Assembly: GCA_001657295.1 (NCBI GenBank)
Contig: LYSW01000040.1
Span: forward strand, 1-42,784
DNA: 42,784 nt
Direction of reading: 5' to 3'
Origin: Oceanicaulis sp. BBD 1991-10
Lineage (GTDB): Bacteria > Pseudomonadota > Alphaproteobacteria > Caulobacterales > Maricaulaceae
Shown here: positions 14,627 to 24,738 of the stretch, in pieces
How the letters are laid out: every line of letters starts with the position of its first letter
How positions within the stretch are numbered: the first letter of the stretch is position 1
Notes under the pieces: model-generated
The model's input: the letters and a program-made list of their open reading frames with translations, nothing else
The model's database searches: none
Told to the model about the DNA's origin: nothing
Translations under genes and position numbers: made by a program

Positions 14627-15946
14627 CTAAAAGCTCTCGGCGAACCAGCGCCAGATCGCCGCGGGTCCGCGGTCCACACTCTCCGGCCGCCGGCGCGCCG
14701 ATGCGGCCCGGTCGAAGCGCGGCGGGCCGGAAATCGCTTCGGTCGGACCGTTGACGCAGCGATGGACGGCGCCTGAACAGGCGGAAAACGCCGGCCCCGA
14801 GACGGCGTCGCCCAGACCGGCGAGGGCGTCGGGCCGGCCGACGCGCGCATGCTTGCCGAGCACACGGCCCGCCAACTCGCACGCCCCCGGCAACTGGCTG
14901 GCCCCGCCGGTGAGCACCAGGCTGCGCCCTGCGGCCCGGTCAACGCCCGCCGCCGACAGGCGGTCGCGCGCCAATTCGAAGATTTCTTCCAGCCGCGGGC
15001 GAATGACGGCGTTGAGCAGAGCCCGCGGCTGCTGGCTCATGGTCGCCTCGGACGCCCCGGCGACCGGCGGCGTTTCGATCATCACCTGATCGTCGTCCGG
15101 ACTGTCGAGCGCGCTGCCGTAAAGCGCTTTGATCCGCTCGGCGGCCTGCACCGGCGTGGACAGGCCGCGCGCGATGTCGCTGGTCACATGCGCGCCGCCC
15201 AGAGGCAGCGCATCCAGATGCTGCAGACCGCCTTCGGCGAAGACGGCGAGGCTGGTCACATGCGCGCCCATATCGACCACCAGAGCGCCCAGTTCGCGCT
15301 CATCGGGGGACAGGACGCTCAGCCCGGCCGCATAGGGCGTCGCCACGACGCCTGCGATGCTCAACTGGCAGCGCTCCACGCAGGCGGTGAGATTCTGGAT
15401 CGGATCGCCGAGCGCGGAGACCAGGTGAAGATCAACGCCGAGCCGGTCTCCGAACATGCCGCGAGGGTCTTTGACGCCTCGGTGCCCATCCACTCTCCAG
15501 GAGAGCGGCAACGCATGCAGCAAGACACGGCCAGGTTCGCGATGTTCATGCAGCGCCTCGGCGAGAATCCGGCGCAGATCCCGATCAGTGACTTCACTGG
15601 AAGCCAGGTCGAGATCAACCGAGACTCGCGCGCTCGATAGCCCGCCGGCCGCCGCGCATATGACGATCTCGCTGACCGTATGCCCGGCCATCCGTTCAGC
15701 ATTCTCAACCGCCGTGCGCACGCTTTCGGCGGCCGCGTCCATGTCCACAATGGCGCCGGCGCGCAGACCGCGCGTGGACACATGACCCACTCCGATCGCG
15801 CGGGGACGCAGGCCCGCCAGGGTCTGCTCGGTGCGGGCGATGAAACAGACCGTCTTGGCCGCCCCGATGTCCAGCGCCGCGAATACGCCAGGCTTGGCCT
15901 TGGGTTCAGCCGTCGCCCTGGAATTGAAAATGGACAGCATGCCCAT
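14627..15946 (-). CDS. ftsA: Cell division protein FtsA
   Basis: Actin-like ATPase anchoring FtsZ to the membrane. I chose ATG 15946 (439 residues: MGMLSIFNSRAT), 4 bases after the ftsQ stop, with GAGGGG about 9 bases upstream; a second ATG at 15940 is possible. Visible landmarks are ALDIGAAKTVCFIAR (phosphate 1), the SHS2-type insertion near residues 80-165, ALVVDMGAHVTSLAVF (phosphate 2), LPLGGAHVTSDIARGL and LVLTGGASQLPG (adenosine). The C-terminus ends in an amphipathic GPAAIWRWFAESF, the membrane-targeting helix. The gene is tightly coupled to ftsQ upstream and separated from ftsZ by 162 bases. Confidence 0.97.
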   Translation of the reverse strand: MGMLSIFNSRATAEPKAKPGVFAALDIGAAKTVCFIARTEQTLAGLRPRAIGVGHVSTRGLRAGAIVDMDAAAESVRTAVENAERMAGHTVSEIVICAAAGGLSSARVSVDLDLASSEVTDRDLRRILAEALHEHREPGRVLLHALPLSWRVDGHRGVKDPRGMFGDRLGVDLHLVSALGDPIQNLTACVERCQLSIAGVVATPYAAGLSVLSPDERELGALVVDMGAHVTSLAVFAEGGLQHLDALPLGGAHVTSDIARGLSTPVQAAERIKALYGSALDSPDDDQVMIETPPVAGASEATMSQQPRALLNAVIRPRLEEIFELARDRLSAAGVDRAAGRSLVLTGGASQLPGACELAGRVLGKHARVGRPDALAGLGDAVSGPAFSACSGAVHRCVNGPTEAISGPPRFDRAASARRRPESVDRGPAAIWRWFAESF

Positions 15947-15950
15947 GACG

Positions 15951-16868
15951 TCACGCCCCTCGCCCGGCGGCGTCCTGAGCGCGGTCAGGCCAGGGCCGCA
16001 GGACAAGCTCGCCTTCATTGCGCAGGTCGAGCACCTGCGCATCATAATCCAGGACGCCGCGATCGGCGTGGAGGCGGCCGAGCAAGATCAGCGCGCCGGC
16101 CGGGTCGGCTTGCGGCAGCTGGACTTCGCCGCCATTGACCAGGCGCAAGGACCAGCGGCGCTCGCCGACGAAGATCAGATGGCTGACTCGCCGCGCGATT
16201 TCTTCATGGCGCGCCAAAAGGCCGAGCATTTCGCCGGCCTGAACATTGGCTCCGGCGCCCACCACGCGCGGCAACGCGGCGAATTCGGCGGGGTCGGCGG
16301 CGTCGATCACGGCGCCGGTTTCATCGATGACCCGATGGACGCCGTCCGCCTGCCAGAGGGCATGGGGCTGGCGCTCTTCGATGACGACGCTGAGCCGGTT
16401 CGGCCACAAGCGATGCAGACGGGCGGAGCGCACCCAGGCTTCCGCCTCCAATGCGCGGCGGGCGGTTTCAAGGTCAATCTCGCCTAACCCCGCGCCCGGC
16501 ACTGCGCCGATCGTCTCGGCTATCGCCTGGTGGCTGACGCGCTCGGCGCCGGCGACATCCAGCCAGTCGACCGTGAAGCCGGCCTGGATCAGCTGGCGTT
16601 CAGTGCTGCGCGCCAGTTCGGCGCCGGCTTCATCCAGGCGGCCAGTGAAAGCGTAGAGCGCGATGATCACACCGAATAGCGCAACGCCCGCGATTGCGGC
16701 GAGACGCACGGCATGGCTGGCGCGATGGCGCGCGGCGCGCAATTGAGCCGCGAACCAGTTCGCGGTTTTGGCGCTCGCGGAGCGCGCTTTGGATTTGGTT
16801 TTGCGCCGGGATCTCCCGCGCCCGTCAGACGAGGTGTCGCGGGCGCCGGCGCGTCCTATCTTGGGCAA
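15951..16868 (-). CDS. ftsQ: Cell division protein FtsQ
   Basis: Bitopic divisome protein linking FtsL/FtsB to the rest of the machine. I prefer a TTG start at 16868 (305 residues), because GGAGG lies 7-8 bases before it inside the end of ddl; a GTG at 16889 lacks a comparable site. The N-terminal tail is strongly basic ([17 protein letters not shown]). One helix follows ([19 protein letters not shown]), then a POTRA-type domain ([22 protein letters not shown]) and the FtsQ beta domain ([28 protein letters not shown]). It overlaps the end of ddl by 13 bases and precedes ftsA by 4. Confidence 0.93.
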   Translation of the reverse strand: MPKIGRAGARDTSSDGRGRSRRKTKSKARSASAKTANWFAAQLRAARHRASHAVRLAAIAGVALFGVIIALYAFTGRLDEAGAELARSTERQLIQAGFTVDWLDVAGAERVSHQAIAETIGAVPGAGLGEIDLETARRALEAEAWVRSARLHRLWPNRLSVVIEERQPHALWQADGVHRVIDETGAVIDAADPAEFAALPRVVGAGANVQAGEMLGLLARHEEIARRVSHLIFVGERRWSLRLVNGGEVQLPQADPAGALILLGRLHADRGVLDYDAQVLDLRNEGELVLRPWPDRAQDAAGRGA

Positions 16869-17762
16869 GACGCATCCTCCGCCATCCACTCCACGAGATC
16901 CTCAAAGGAGATCCCGCAATACGCCGCCTGCTCCGGCGCGAGGGATGTGGGAGTCATGCCCGGCTGGGTATTAATTTCGAGTAACCAAACCTGCCCGGTT
17001 TCAGGATCGTATCGAAAATCCGACCGGGTCAGGCCCGCACACCCGATCACCCGATGCGCGGTGAGCGCATCGGCCATGCAGCGCGCTTCGATGTCCGCGG
17101 GAATATCCGCCGGCACCTGGTGGACCGATCCGCCGTCGGCATATTTGGCTTCGTAGTCATAAAATGCGGTCTTCGGGGTGATCTCGGTCACCGCAAGCGC
17201 CCGGTCGCCAAGCACTGCGACCGTGAGTTCCCGGCCGGGAATGAAGCGTTCGATCAAAACCTCGTCGCCATAGGGCCAGTCCTCTGATCCCAGGATGGCT
17301 GGCGGCCCATTGGCGCCCTTGGGCACGATCACCACGCCGACAGACGAGCCCTGGGCGTTCGGCTTGGCGACATAGGGCGGGTCCATCACATGCGCGCGCG
17401 CCGCATCGAAGCGGTCCACGATCACACCGTCCGGACACGCCACGCCGGCGGCGTCCAGCACCGCCTTGGCGCGCTGCTTGTCCATCGCCAGCGCGGACGC
17501 CAAGACGCCGGAATGGGTATAGGGCAAACGCAAATATTCGAGCACGCCCTGGATACGTCCGTCTTCGCCCCATTCCCCATGCAACGCATTAAAGGCGAGA
17601 TCCGGCTGCGCCGCATTCATGCGGTCCGGCCAGTCCGCCTCCGCAGGATCAATCTCAATCACCTCGTGACCCCGCTGGCGCAGGGCTTCGGCGACCTTTT
17701 GGCCAGAGATGAGCGAGACGTCGCGCTCCGGCGACAGGCCGCCCAGAAGAAGCGCGATGCGT

Positions 17763-17770
<8 letters not shown>
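16856..17770 (-). CDS. ddl: D-alanine--D-alanine ligase
   Basis: ATP-grasp enzyme making D-Ala-D-Ala for MurF. The 304-residue length is typical of DdlB. Motifs in order: [16 protein letters not shown] (residues 7-22), [46 protein letters not shown] (glycine-rich loop), [14 protein letters not shown] and [20 protein letters not shown] (metal and substrate site). It starts with ATG overlapping the murB stop by 8 bases and overlaps ftsQ at its end, consistent with translational coupling. Confidence 0.96.
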
Positions 17771-18682
<912 letters not shown>

Positions 18683-18686
<4 letters not shown>

Positions 18687-20092
18687 CCCAACGCCTCCAG
18701 CTCCGCAGGCAATTCCGCCGCCCAGGCCGTGATGTCGCCGGCGCCCAGGCATACGATCAGGTCACCATGGGCGGCCTTTTGCTTCACATCCGAAGCAAGT
18801 GATGTTCGCGACGTCTGCGCAGCGTCGCGATGACCGTGGCGCGCCAAGCCTTCAACCAGGCCGGCCGCGTCCGCGCCGTCGATGGGCTCTTCGCCCGCCG
18901 CGAAGACCGGCGCGACCAACACGCTGTCGGCGTCGTTGAAGCAGGTGCAAAACTCATCGAAGAGATCATGAAGGCGGCTATAGCGATGGGGCTGAACCAC
19001 TGCATGCACGCGCCCCTCGCCGGCGCGTTGCCGCGCAGCCTTAAGGACCGCTGCGATCTCCACGGGATGATGACCATAATCATCAATGATGGTGACGCCG
19101 CCCGCCTCGCCGACCAGGGAGAAGCGGCGCTTGACGCCGGTGAAACCGGCGAGCCCGGCGCGGACTTCGGTCTCATCGCCGCCGAGCGCCTCGACGACTG
19201 CGATGGCGGCGGCGGCGTTGAGCACGTTGTGCTCGCCCATCATGGGAAGTTGAAGCTCGGTCCAGGTGTCGGCCGCGTCATCGCGGGCCTGGAAATTCAA
19301 CGAAAACTTCGCGCCCGAAGCATCCATGACCAAGTCGGTGATCCGCACATCCGCCTGAGGCGATTGGCCATAGGTGATCACACGGCGGTCCTCGATCCGG
19401 GCCGCAAGGGCCTGAACCTCGGGGTGGTCCACACACAGCACGGCGAAGCCGTAAAAGGGCAAATTCTCGACAAATTGCTCAAAAGCCGCGCGGAGCACGT
19501 CGAAGCTGCCGTAATGCTCCATATGTTCGGGATCGATATTGGTGATGATGCCGACCGAGCCGCGCAGCTTCAGGAAAGAGCCGTCGCTCTCGTCGGCCTC
19601 GACGACCATCCAGTCGCCGCCGCCCATTTTGGCGTTGGAGCCATAGGCGGAAATAATGCCGCCATTGATGACGGTGGGGTCAAACCCGGCCGCGTCCATC
19701 AGCGCGGCCACCAGGCTGGTCGTCGTCGTCTTGCCATGGGTGCCGGCGACGGCGACGGCATGTTTTAGCCGCATCAGCTCTGCAAGCATCTCGGCGCGGC
19801 GCACCACCGGCACACGGCGAGACCGCGCCGCAACCAGTTCAGGATTGTCCGCCTTCACCGCGCTGGAGACCACCAGCGCGCCCGCGCCGTCCACATTGGC
19901 GGCGTCATGGCCGATATGGATGACGGCGCCTTTCTTCCGAAGCCGGGCTGTGTTGGCGCTGTCCTTGATGTCGGAACCGCTGACCGCATAGCCCAGATTG
20001 AGCATGACTTCAGCGATGCCGCTCATCCCAATACCGCCGATGCCGACGAAATGGACGGGCGCGACGGAGGCGGCGAGATCAATAGGCGGCAT
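18683..20092 (-). CDS. murC: UDP-N-acetylmuramate--L-alanine ligase MurC
   Basis: Adds L-Ala to UDP-MurNAc. The 469-residue protein has an intact N-terminal Rossmann motif ([17 protein letters not shown]), the ATP loop GTHGKTTTT at residues 117-125, the [11 protein letters not shown] segment, [12 protein letters not shown], the domain 3 hinge region ([31 protein letters not shown]) and [11 protein letters not shown]. These preserved motifs make a useful internal control: the neighbouring murD homologue lacks the equivalent residues. It starts 8 bases after murG and overlaps murB. Confidence 0.97.
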
Positions 20093-20100
20093 GAGGCTGG

Positions 20101-21186
20101 TCAGTCCCTGCAGGCGGCGGTCATCAGATCGGCGAGCCGAATGTGCGCATCAAGCCGGCCGGCGGCGCGCGCCGCCTCGGCTTGAGCGGCCAGAGCTTCG
20201 CTGTCTGAAAGGGCTGTTTCAAGGCGGGCTGACAGCATATCTGCGGCGAATTCAGGTTCTGCGATGGCGATCGCCGCCCCGGCCGCCACCAGGTTGCGCA
20301 CATTCGCTGTTTGATGGTCGTCCATGGCGATGCCGAGCGGCACGAAAATCGCCGGCCGGCCCATCGCTGCAATTTCGCTGACGGAGCTTGCCCCCGCCCG
20401 GCTGATCACCAGATGCGCATCGCGGTAAAGCGCGCCCATGTCGGAAAAGAAAGGCGCCAGCTCCGCCTTGACGCCGGCGGCGTCATAGATGGCGCGCGCT
20501 TCGGCCAGGGTCTCCTTTCGGGTCTGCTGAACGACGCGCAACCGCTTGCGCAGTCCCGCGGGCAATTGCGCCAGCGCCTTGGGTACGGTCAGGGACAAGA
20601 GACGCGCGCCCAGACTGCCGCCGACCACCAGCAACCGGATGTCGCCTTCAGCCTCCGGCGCCGTGTAGTCGGCGACCGCCTCCAGGATCGGCGCCCGCAG
20701 CGGATTGCCGGTGACTTCGCGGCGCGTGCCGGGCTTCAGGCGCTCGAGCGTTTCGAAACCGGACGCGACCGCGAAAGCCGAGCCGGCGAATAGCCGGTTC
20801 ACCCGGCCGAGCACGGCATTTTGTTCATGGATGACAAATGGCGTGCCCGACAGGCGCGCCGCCGCCAGCGCCGGAAAGGCGGGATAGCCGCCAAAGCCCG
20901 CAACCACGTCAGGATTGAACTCCGCCATCGTGTCGCGGGTCGCGCCAAACCCCCGCGCCAAGCTGACCAAGGCCTTCGCGGCGCGCAGCGGGTTTTTCTG
21001 AAACGGGCTGGCCGCCTCGATGACGAGCGGCGCGTCTCCCGGAAAATCTTCCGCGTGCACTCGGCCGCGCACATCCGTGACGAGGCGGACCCGCCAGCCG
21101 CGGCTGACCAGTTCGCCGGCCGTGGCGCGCGCAGGAAAGATATGCCCGCCGGTCCCGCCGGCGGCGAACAGCGCGCGGCGCTTCAT
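20101..21186 (-). CDS. murG: UDP-N-acetylglucosamine transferase MurG
   Basis: Converts lipid I to lipid II at the inner face of the membrane. ATG 21186 overlaps the ftsW stop as ATGA and gives 361 residues. Motifs: [13 protein letters not shown] near the N-terminus, [48 protein letters not shown], and the donor-binding region [38 protein letters not shown] (in segments). All are conserved in MurG. It takes MraY's product from the same cluster. Confidence 0.96.
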   Translation of the reverse strand: MKRRALFAAGGTGGHIFPARATAGELVSRGWRVRLVTDVRGRVHAEDFPGDAPLVIEAASPFQKNPLRAAKALVSLARGFGATRDTMAEFNPDVVAGFGGYPAFPALAAARLSGTPFVIHEQNAVLGRVNRLFAGSAFAVASGFETLERLKPGTRREVTGNPLRAPILEAVADYTAPEAEGDIRLLVVGGSLGARLLSLTVPKALAQLPAGLRKRLRVVQQTRKETLAEARAIYDAAGVKAELAPFFSDMGALYRDAHLVISRAGASSVSEIAAMGRPAIFVPLGIAMDDHQTANVRNLVAAGAAIAIAEPEFAADMLSARLETALSDSEALAAQAEAARAAGRLDAHIRLADLMTAACRD

Positions 21187-22313
21187 GCGACCGCCTGCCG
21201 GCGCGGCGGCGGGGCGTAGGCGCCCGGGCGCTTGCCGGTCAGCGCCAGCAGCAATCCGGCCGAAAAGCACAGCGCGAGCATGGACGACCCGCCGTAGGAA
21301 ATGAACGGCAAGGTCATGCCCGTGGGCGGCGCGATGTCCAGATTGACAGCGATATTGACCAACGCCTGCAGCCCGAACAGCAGCGCCAGGCCGGACGCGG
21401 CGAGCTGAGCGAACGGATCCTCGAGACGCAGCGACAGCATCCAGGCGCGGGCGAACAGCAAGGCGTACAACCCGATGATCGCCAGGGAGGCGATGAGGCC
21501 GAATTCCTCCGCCGCGACGGAAAAGATGAAATCGGTATGGGCTTCAGGCAATACGTGCTTGACCTCGCCTTCGCCCGGCCCGGCCCCCCAAAATCCGCCG
21601 CGCGCGATAGCGTCCATGGCGATATCGGTCTGGGTGCGCGCGGCATCCGGCCCGGCCGGCGACAAGAAGTCGGCGATGCGCGCTCGAACATGGGGCAGCA
21701 GCGCATAAGCGCCGCTGGCGCCGGCGATCACGAAGCCGGCGAGCAGAGCCGTGTATCTCCATGCCAGGCCGCCCGCCCAGAGCAGGGCGCCGAAGACCAG
21801 CGTGATCAGCACGGTCTGACCAAAATCTGGCTGCACCAGGAGTAGTCCCGCCGCGAGGATGTATAGTCCGAAGGCGATCAGCCGGCCGGGCGCCGGGGCG
21901 CCGCGGTCTTCCTCAACGAACAGCCAGGCGATCATAACCACGAAGGCGGGTTTCAGGATTTCGCTGGGCTGCAGCGAAAACCCGCCAAGACGCACCCATC
22001 TTTGCGCGCCGTTCACGTCATGGCCCGCGACCGCGACGATCGCCAGCAGGATCAAGCTCGCCAGCAGAGCCAATCCGGACATGCGTCTGACACCGGTGAT
22101 GCTCAGGGCGCTGGTGACCAGCAAAACCGCAAGGCCCGCTGCAGCGAACACGATCTGCCGTTTGAGATAATACCAGGGATCCGCCGCGCTCGAGACTGCG
22201 GGGCTCGCCGCGAAGGCGAGCACGACGCCGATCACCATCAAAAACAGGACGGTGGCGAAGATGGATCGGTCCAAGCCGCTCCACGGCCAGGCTCGGCGCG
22301 AATTCTGGGTCAT
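21183..22313 (-). CDS. ftsW: Lipid II polymerase FtsW (SEDS family)
   Basis: Septal glycosyltransferase working with FtsI. The 376-residue polytopic protein has about ten predicted helices. SEDS signatures are ALSITGVRRMSGL, GAQRWVRLGGFSLQPSEILKPAFV, LLVQPDFGQTVLI and LPEAHTDFIFSVAAEEFGLI, ending with GMTLPFISYGGSSMLALCFSAGLLLAL. The N-terminus is basic and cytoplasmic (RRAWPW). Its ATG overlaps the stop of the degenerate murD as ATGA, and its stop overlaps murG, so its translation may depend on ribosomes finishing the murD homologue. Confidence 0.97.
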   Translation of the reverse strand: MTQNSRRAWPWSGLDRSIFATVLFLMVIGVVLAFAASPAVSSAADPWYYLKRQIVFAAAGLAVLLVTSALSITGVRRMSGLALLASLILLAIVAVAGHDVNGAQRWVRLGGFSLQPSEILKPAFVVMIAWLFVEEDRGAPAPGRLIAFGLYILAAGLLLVQPDFGQTVLITLVFGALLWAGGLAWRYTALLAGFVIAGASGAYALLPHVRARIADFLSPAGPDAARTQTDIAMDAIARGGFWGAGPGEGEVKHVLPEAHTDFIFSVAAEEFGLIASLAIIGLYALLFARAWMLSLRLEDPFAQLAASGLALLFGLQALVNIAVNLDIAPPTGMTLPFISYGGSSMLALCFSAGLLLALTGKRPGAYAPPPRRQAVA

Positions 22314-23623
22314 GCGGCCTCTTTCTGGCGTATCGCATCCGTCAATTGGGCCATCGCCGCGGTCAGCGCATCCAGCGGCGCCTCATCCTGACCTGACTCG
22401 CAGGCGGGCGCATAAATGATCCGGGCGTCTGGACCGGCCCGGAGCGCGGCCAGGCTGGCGCGCGCCAACAGCGCTCCGATGTCCGTCGTTACGCGCGTCG
22501 GGCAAAGGCGTGACAGTTTGCGCGCGGCGCGGCGACGATCACCGGTCATGAAAACCGCGTTGGGCGCGCAGCCCTCCGCCCCGATAAACGCAGCGGCGCC
22601 CGGGTCCAGCGCGGGTCCGGCGATCCAGATCACCGGACCCCGGGTGCTCAGCGCTTCGATCGCGTCGCGAGAGGTCGTCGCCGAAGACCAGTCGAGCAGC
22701 AGGATCGGGCCGAGCGACGCGACAGGGCGCCCATGTCCCGCGATGCCTTCGAAGCCGGACAGCAGGTCTCGCAACCGTTCCGGCGCATAATTGAGACCGC
22801 GCAGCACCGCCCACGCCATGGCGAGCGCGCCCTGCGGGGCGTATTCAAGGGCGGGCGCGGCGCCGAGCGGCGCCATCTGGCGCGGCGGGCCGTTCAGGCC
22901 GTCAAACAGCGTCCCGCCTCTTGCAAACACGCCGCCCGCCAGGGCTTGCCGCCCCGAGGTGAGAATCGCCCGGTCTGTGGCCGCCATCGCAAGGCGCCGC
23001 GCCGGCGCATGATCGGCGTCCAGGATGACGGGCCCGCTCGTGCGCCCGATCAGGGCCTTGAGGGCGGCGCTCTCCTCCTCCGCGATGTCGCCAACCGCGA
23101 TCAGGTCCGGCGCCGGCGCCAACGCCGCGGCGGTCTCCACAGCGACAAGGCACACCGCGCCGCGCGCCGCGGACGCCGCCTCCGCTTGCAGGTCCGGTCC
23201 GATGCAATCGGCGCCGGATTGGGCCAAAAGCGCCTTCACGATCTGCGCGGCTTGGGCCGCGCCGCCGCCGATGAAGGCGCAGACCGTCAGGCCCTGGCGG
23301 CAGGCCGTCTCGACCATAAGACTGGCCGGGCATCGCACCGGGATGTCCAGGGACCTGGCCAGTTCAACAGTCCCGATGGACACGTCCTCACCCAGCATGC
23401 CGCCGTCGCCCGCGACGAGCAGCGCCAGATCCGACCAGTCCCGCGTCGACGGGTCCTCCAGGCGCAATCCCTCAGCCTGCGCGGCGTTTCGGCGCGCTTC
23501 GTCCTCGTCCCAGACCGTGACCTGCGCGCCGCCTGCGGACAGCGCCCGGGCGGCCGCCAGCCCCTCTTTGGTGAGACGCAGCACCGCGACGCGGCGTCCG
23601 GCGTAGGCGCGGACCGGGATCAT
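22310..23623 (-). CDS. Degenerate MurD homologue (predicted pseudoenzyme in the murD position)
   Basis: Occupies the murD slot between mraY and ftsW; 437 residues, the normal MurD length. Remnant similarity runs end to end: VAVLRLTKEGLAAARAL at 12-28, DIPVRCPASL, LSGFEGI, WIAGPALDPG and YAPACES (compare SPACAS in MurD). The defining residues are gone. The ATP loop GTNGKST is replaced by GGGAAQA (119-125; lysine position Ala123), NDSKATN by DWSSATT (311-317; lysine to Ser314), the ELSSFQ region by VAVETAA, and the HN-x-x-N motif by PQGAL. The N-terminal glycine-rich turn (GLG) reads LRL. Lys189 may match the carbamylated lysine. The frame is intact, AGGAG precedes the ATG by 5 bases, and the stop overlaps ftsW. 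Ligase activity is very unlikely; a structural or regulatory role is inferred. An annotation pipeline may call it MurD. Confidence 0.85.
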   Translation of the reverse strand: MIPVRAYAGRRVAVLRLTKEGLAAARALSAGGAQVTVWDEDEARRNAAQAEGLRLEDPSTRDWSDLALLVAGDGGMLGEDVSIGTVELARSLDIPVRCPASLMVETACRQGLTVCAFIGGGAAQAAQIVKALLAQSGADCIGPDLQAEAASAARGAVCLVAVETAAALAPAPDLIAVGDIAEEESAALKALIGRTSGPVILDADHAPARRLAMAATDRAILTSGRQALAGGVFARGGTLFDGLNGPPRQMAPLGAAPALEYAPQGALAMAWAVLRGLNYAPERLRDLLSGFEGIAGHGRPVASLGPILLLDWSSATTSRDAIEALSTRGPVIWIAGPALDPGAAAFIGAEGCAPNAVFMTGDRRRAARKLSRLCPTRVTTDIGALLARASLAALRAGPDARIIYAPACESGQDEAPLDALTAAMAQLTDAIRQKEAA

Positions 23624-23631
23624 TCAGACTC

Positions 23632-24732
23632 CTAGCGCAGTTTCAACGTCGACAACCCAATCAGGGCGAGCACGAACGCGATGATCCAGAAACGGATCAC
23701 GATCGTCGGCTCCGCCCATCCCAATTTCTCAAAATGATGGTGAATCGGGGCCATCTTGAAGACCCGTTTGCCGAACAGTTTGAAGCTGGCGACCTGGACC
23801 ATCACCGAGACGGCCTCCAGCACGAACAGCCCGCCGATGATCACCAGAACGATCTCATGTTTGACCGCCACCGCGATCGCGCCGATCGCGCCGCCCAGCG
23901 ACAGCGAGCCGGTATCGCCCATGAAGACCATTGCGGGCGGCGCATTGAACCACAGAAAGCCAAGACCTGCGCCGATCATCGCGCCGCAAATCACCGCCAG
24001 CTCTCCGGTGCCGGGCGTGAAATTGAGGAAGAGATATCCGGCGTAAACGGAGTTGCCGACGAAATAGGCGATCAAGCCGAACGCGCCCGCCGCGATCATC
24101 ACCGGCACGATGGCCAGGCCGTCCAGACCGTCGGTGAGATTGACCGCATTGGAGGCGCCGACGATCACCACCATGCCGAACAGGAAGAAGGCGAAGCTGA
24201 GGGGAATGAAGACGTCCTTGAAAAACGGCACGGCGACAGAGGTCGCAAAGCCGTCCGGCGCGTCCGGTGCGTTCGACAAGAGCTGGACCATCCAAACGAC
24301 CGCGATCAGGGCGACGGCGAATTGAAGGACCAGCTTGCCCTTTCCGGACAGGCCCCTGTGGGATTTCTCGGTGACCTTGCGCCAATCATCGATGAAGCCG
24401 ATGCCGCCAAAGCCGGCGGTCACGAAAAGGACGACCCACAGATACTGGTTCGACAAGTCGCCCCACAAAAGTACCGACGCGATCAACGCGGCCAGGATGA
24501 TGAAGCCGCCCATGGTCGGCGTTCCAGCCTTGGCGACGATATGGCTTTCAGGACCATCATCGCGGATTGGTTGGGTGCCTTTGGTCTTCAGCCAGCGAAT
24601 GAAGGGCTCGCCCATGATCACTGCGATGACGAAGGCCGTCATCAAGGCGCCGCCGGTTCGAAACGTGAGATAGTTGAACACGTTGAACAGCTGGAACTGC
24701 TCGGAAAACGGCGCGAGAAACTCGTAAAACAT
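23632..24732 (-). CDS. mraY: Phospho-N-acetylmuramoyl-pentapeptide transferase MraY
   Basis: Integral membrane enzyme transferring phospho-MurNAc-pentapeptide to undecaprenyl phosphate (lipid I). The 366-residue protein has about ten helices. Diagnostic segments: [38 protein letters not shown] (aspartates of the active site), [39 protein letters not shown] and [24 protein letters not shown]. It starts 6 bases after murF and ends 8 bases before the murD homologue. Confidence 0.98.
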   Translation of the reverse strand: MFYEFLAPFSEQFQLFNVFNYLTFRTGGALMTAFVIAVIMGEPFIRWLKTKGTQPIRDDGPESHIVAKAGTPTMGGFIILAALIASVLLWGDLSNQYLWVVLFVTAGFGGIGFIDDWRKVTEKSHRGLSGKGKLVLQFAVALIAVVWMVQLLSNAPDAPDGFATSVAVPFFKDVFIPLSFAFFLFGMVVIVGASNAVNLTDGLDGLAIVPVMIAAGAFGLIAYFVGNSVYAGYLFLNFTPGTGELAVICGAMIGAGLGFLWFNAPPAMVFMGDTGSLSLGGAIGAIAVAVKHEIVLVIIGGLFVLEAVSVMVQVASFKLFGKRVFKMAPIHHHFEKLGWAEPTIVIRFWIIAFVLALIGLSTLKLR

Positions 24733-24738
24733 TGAAAA

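Noticed and set aside
22310-23623. The degenerate murD as a sequencing or frameshift artefact
   Set aside because: A frameshift would scramble a block of residues; here the similarity persists on both sides of every changed motif and the frame has no stops over 437 codons.
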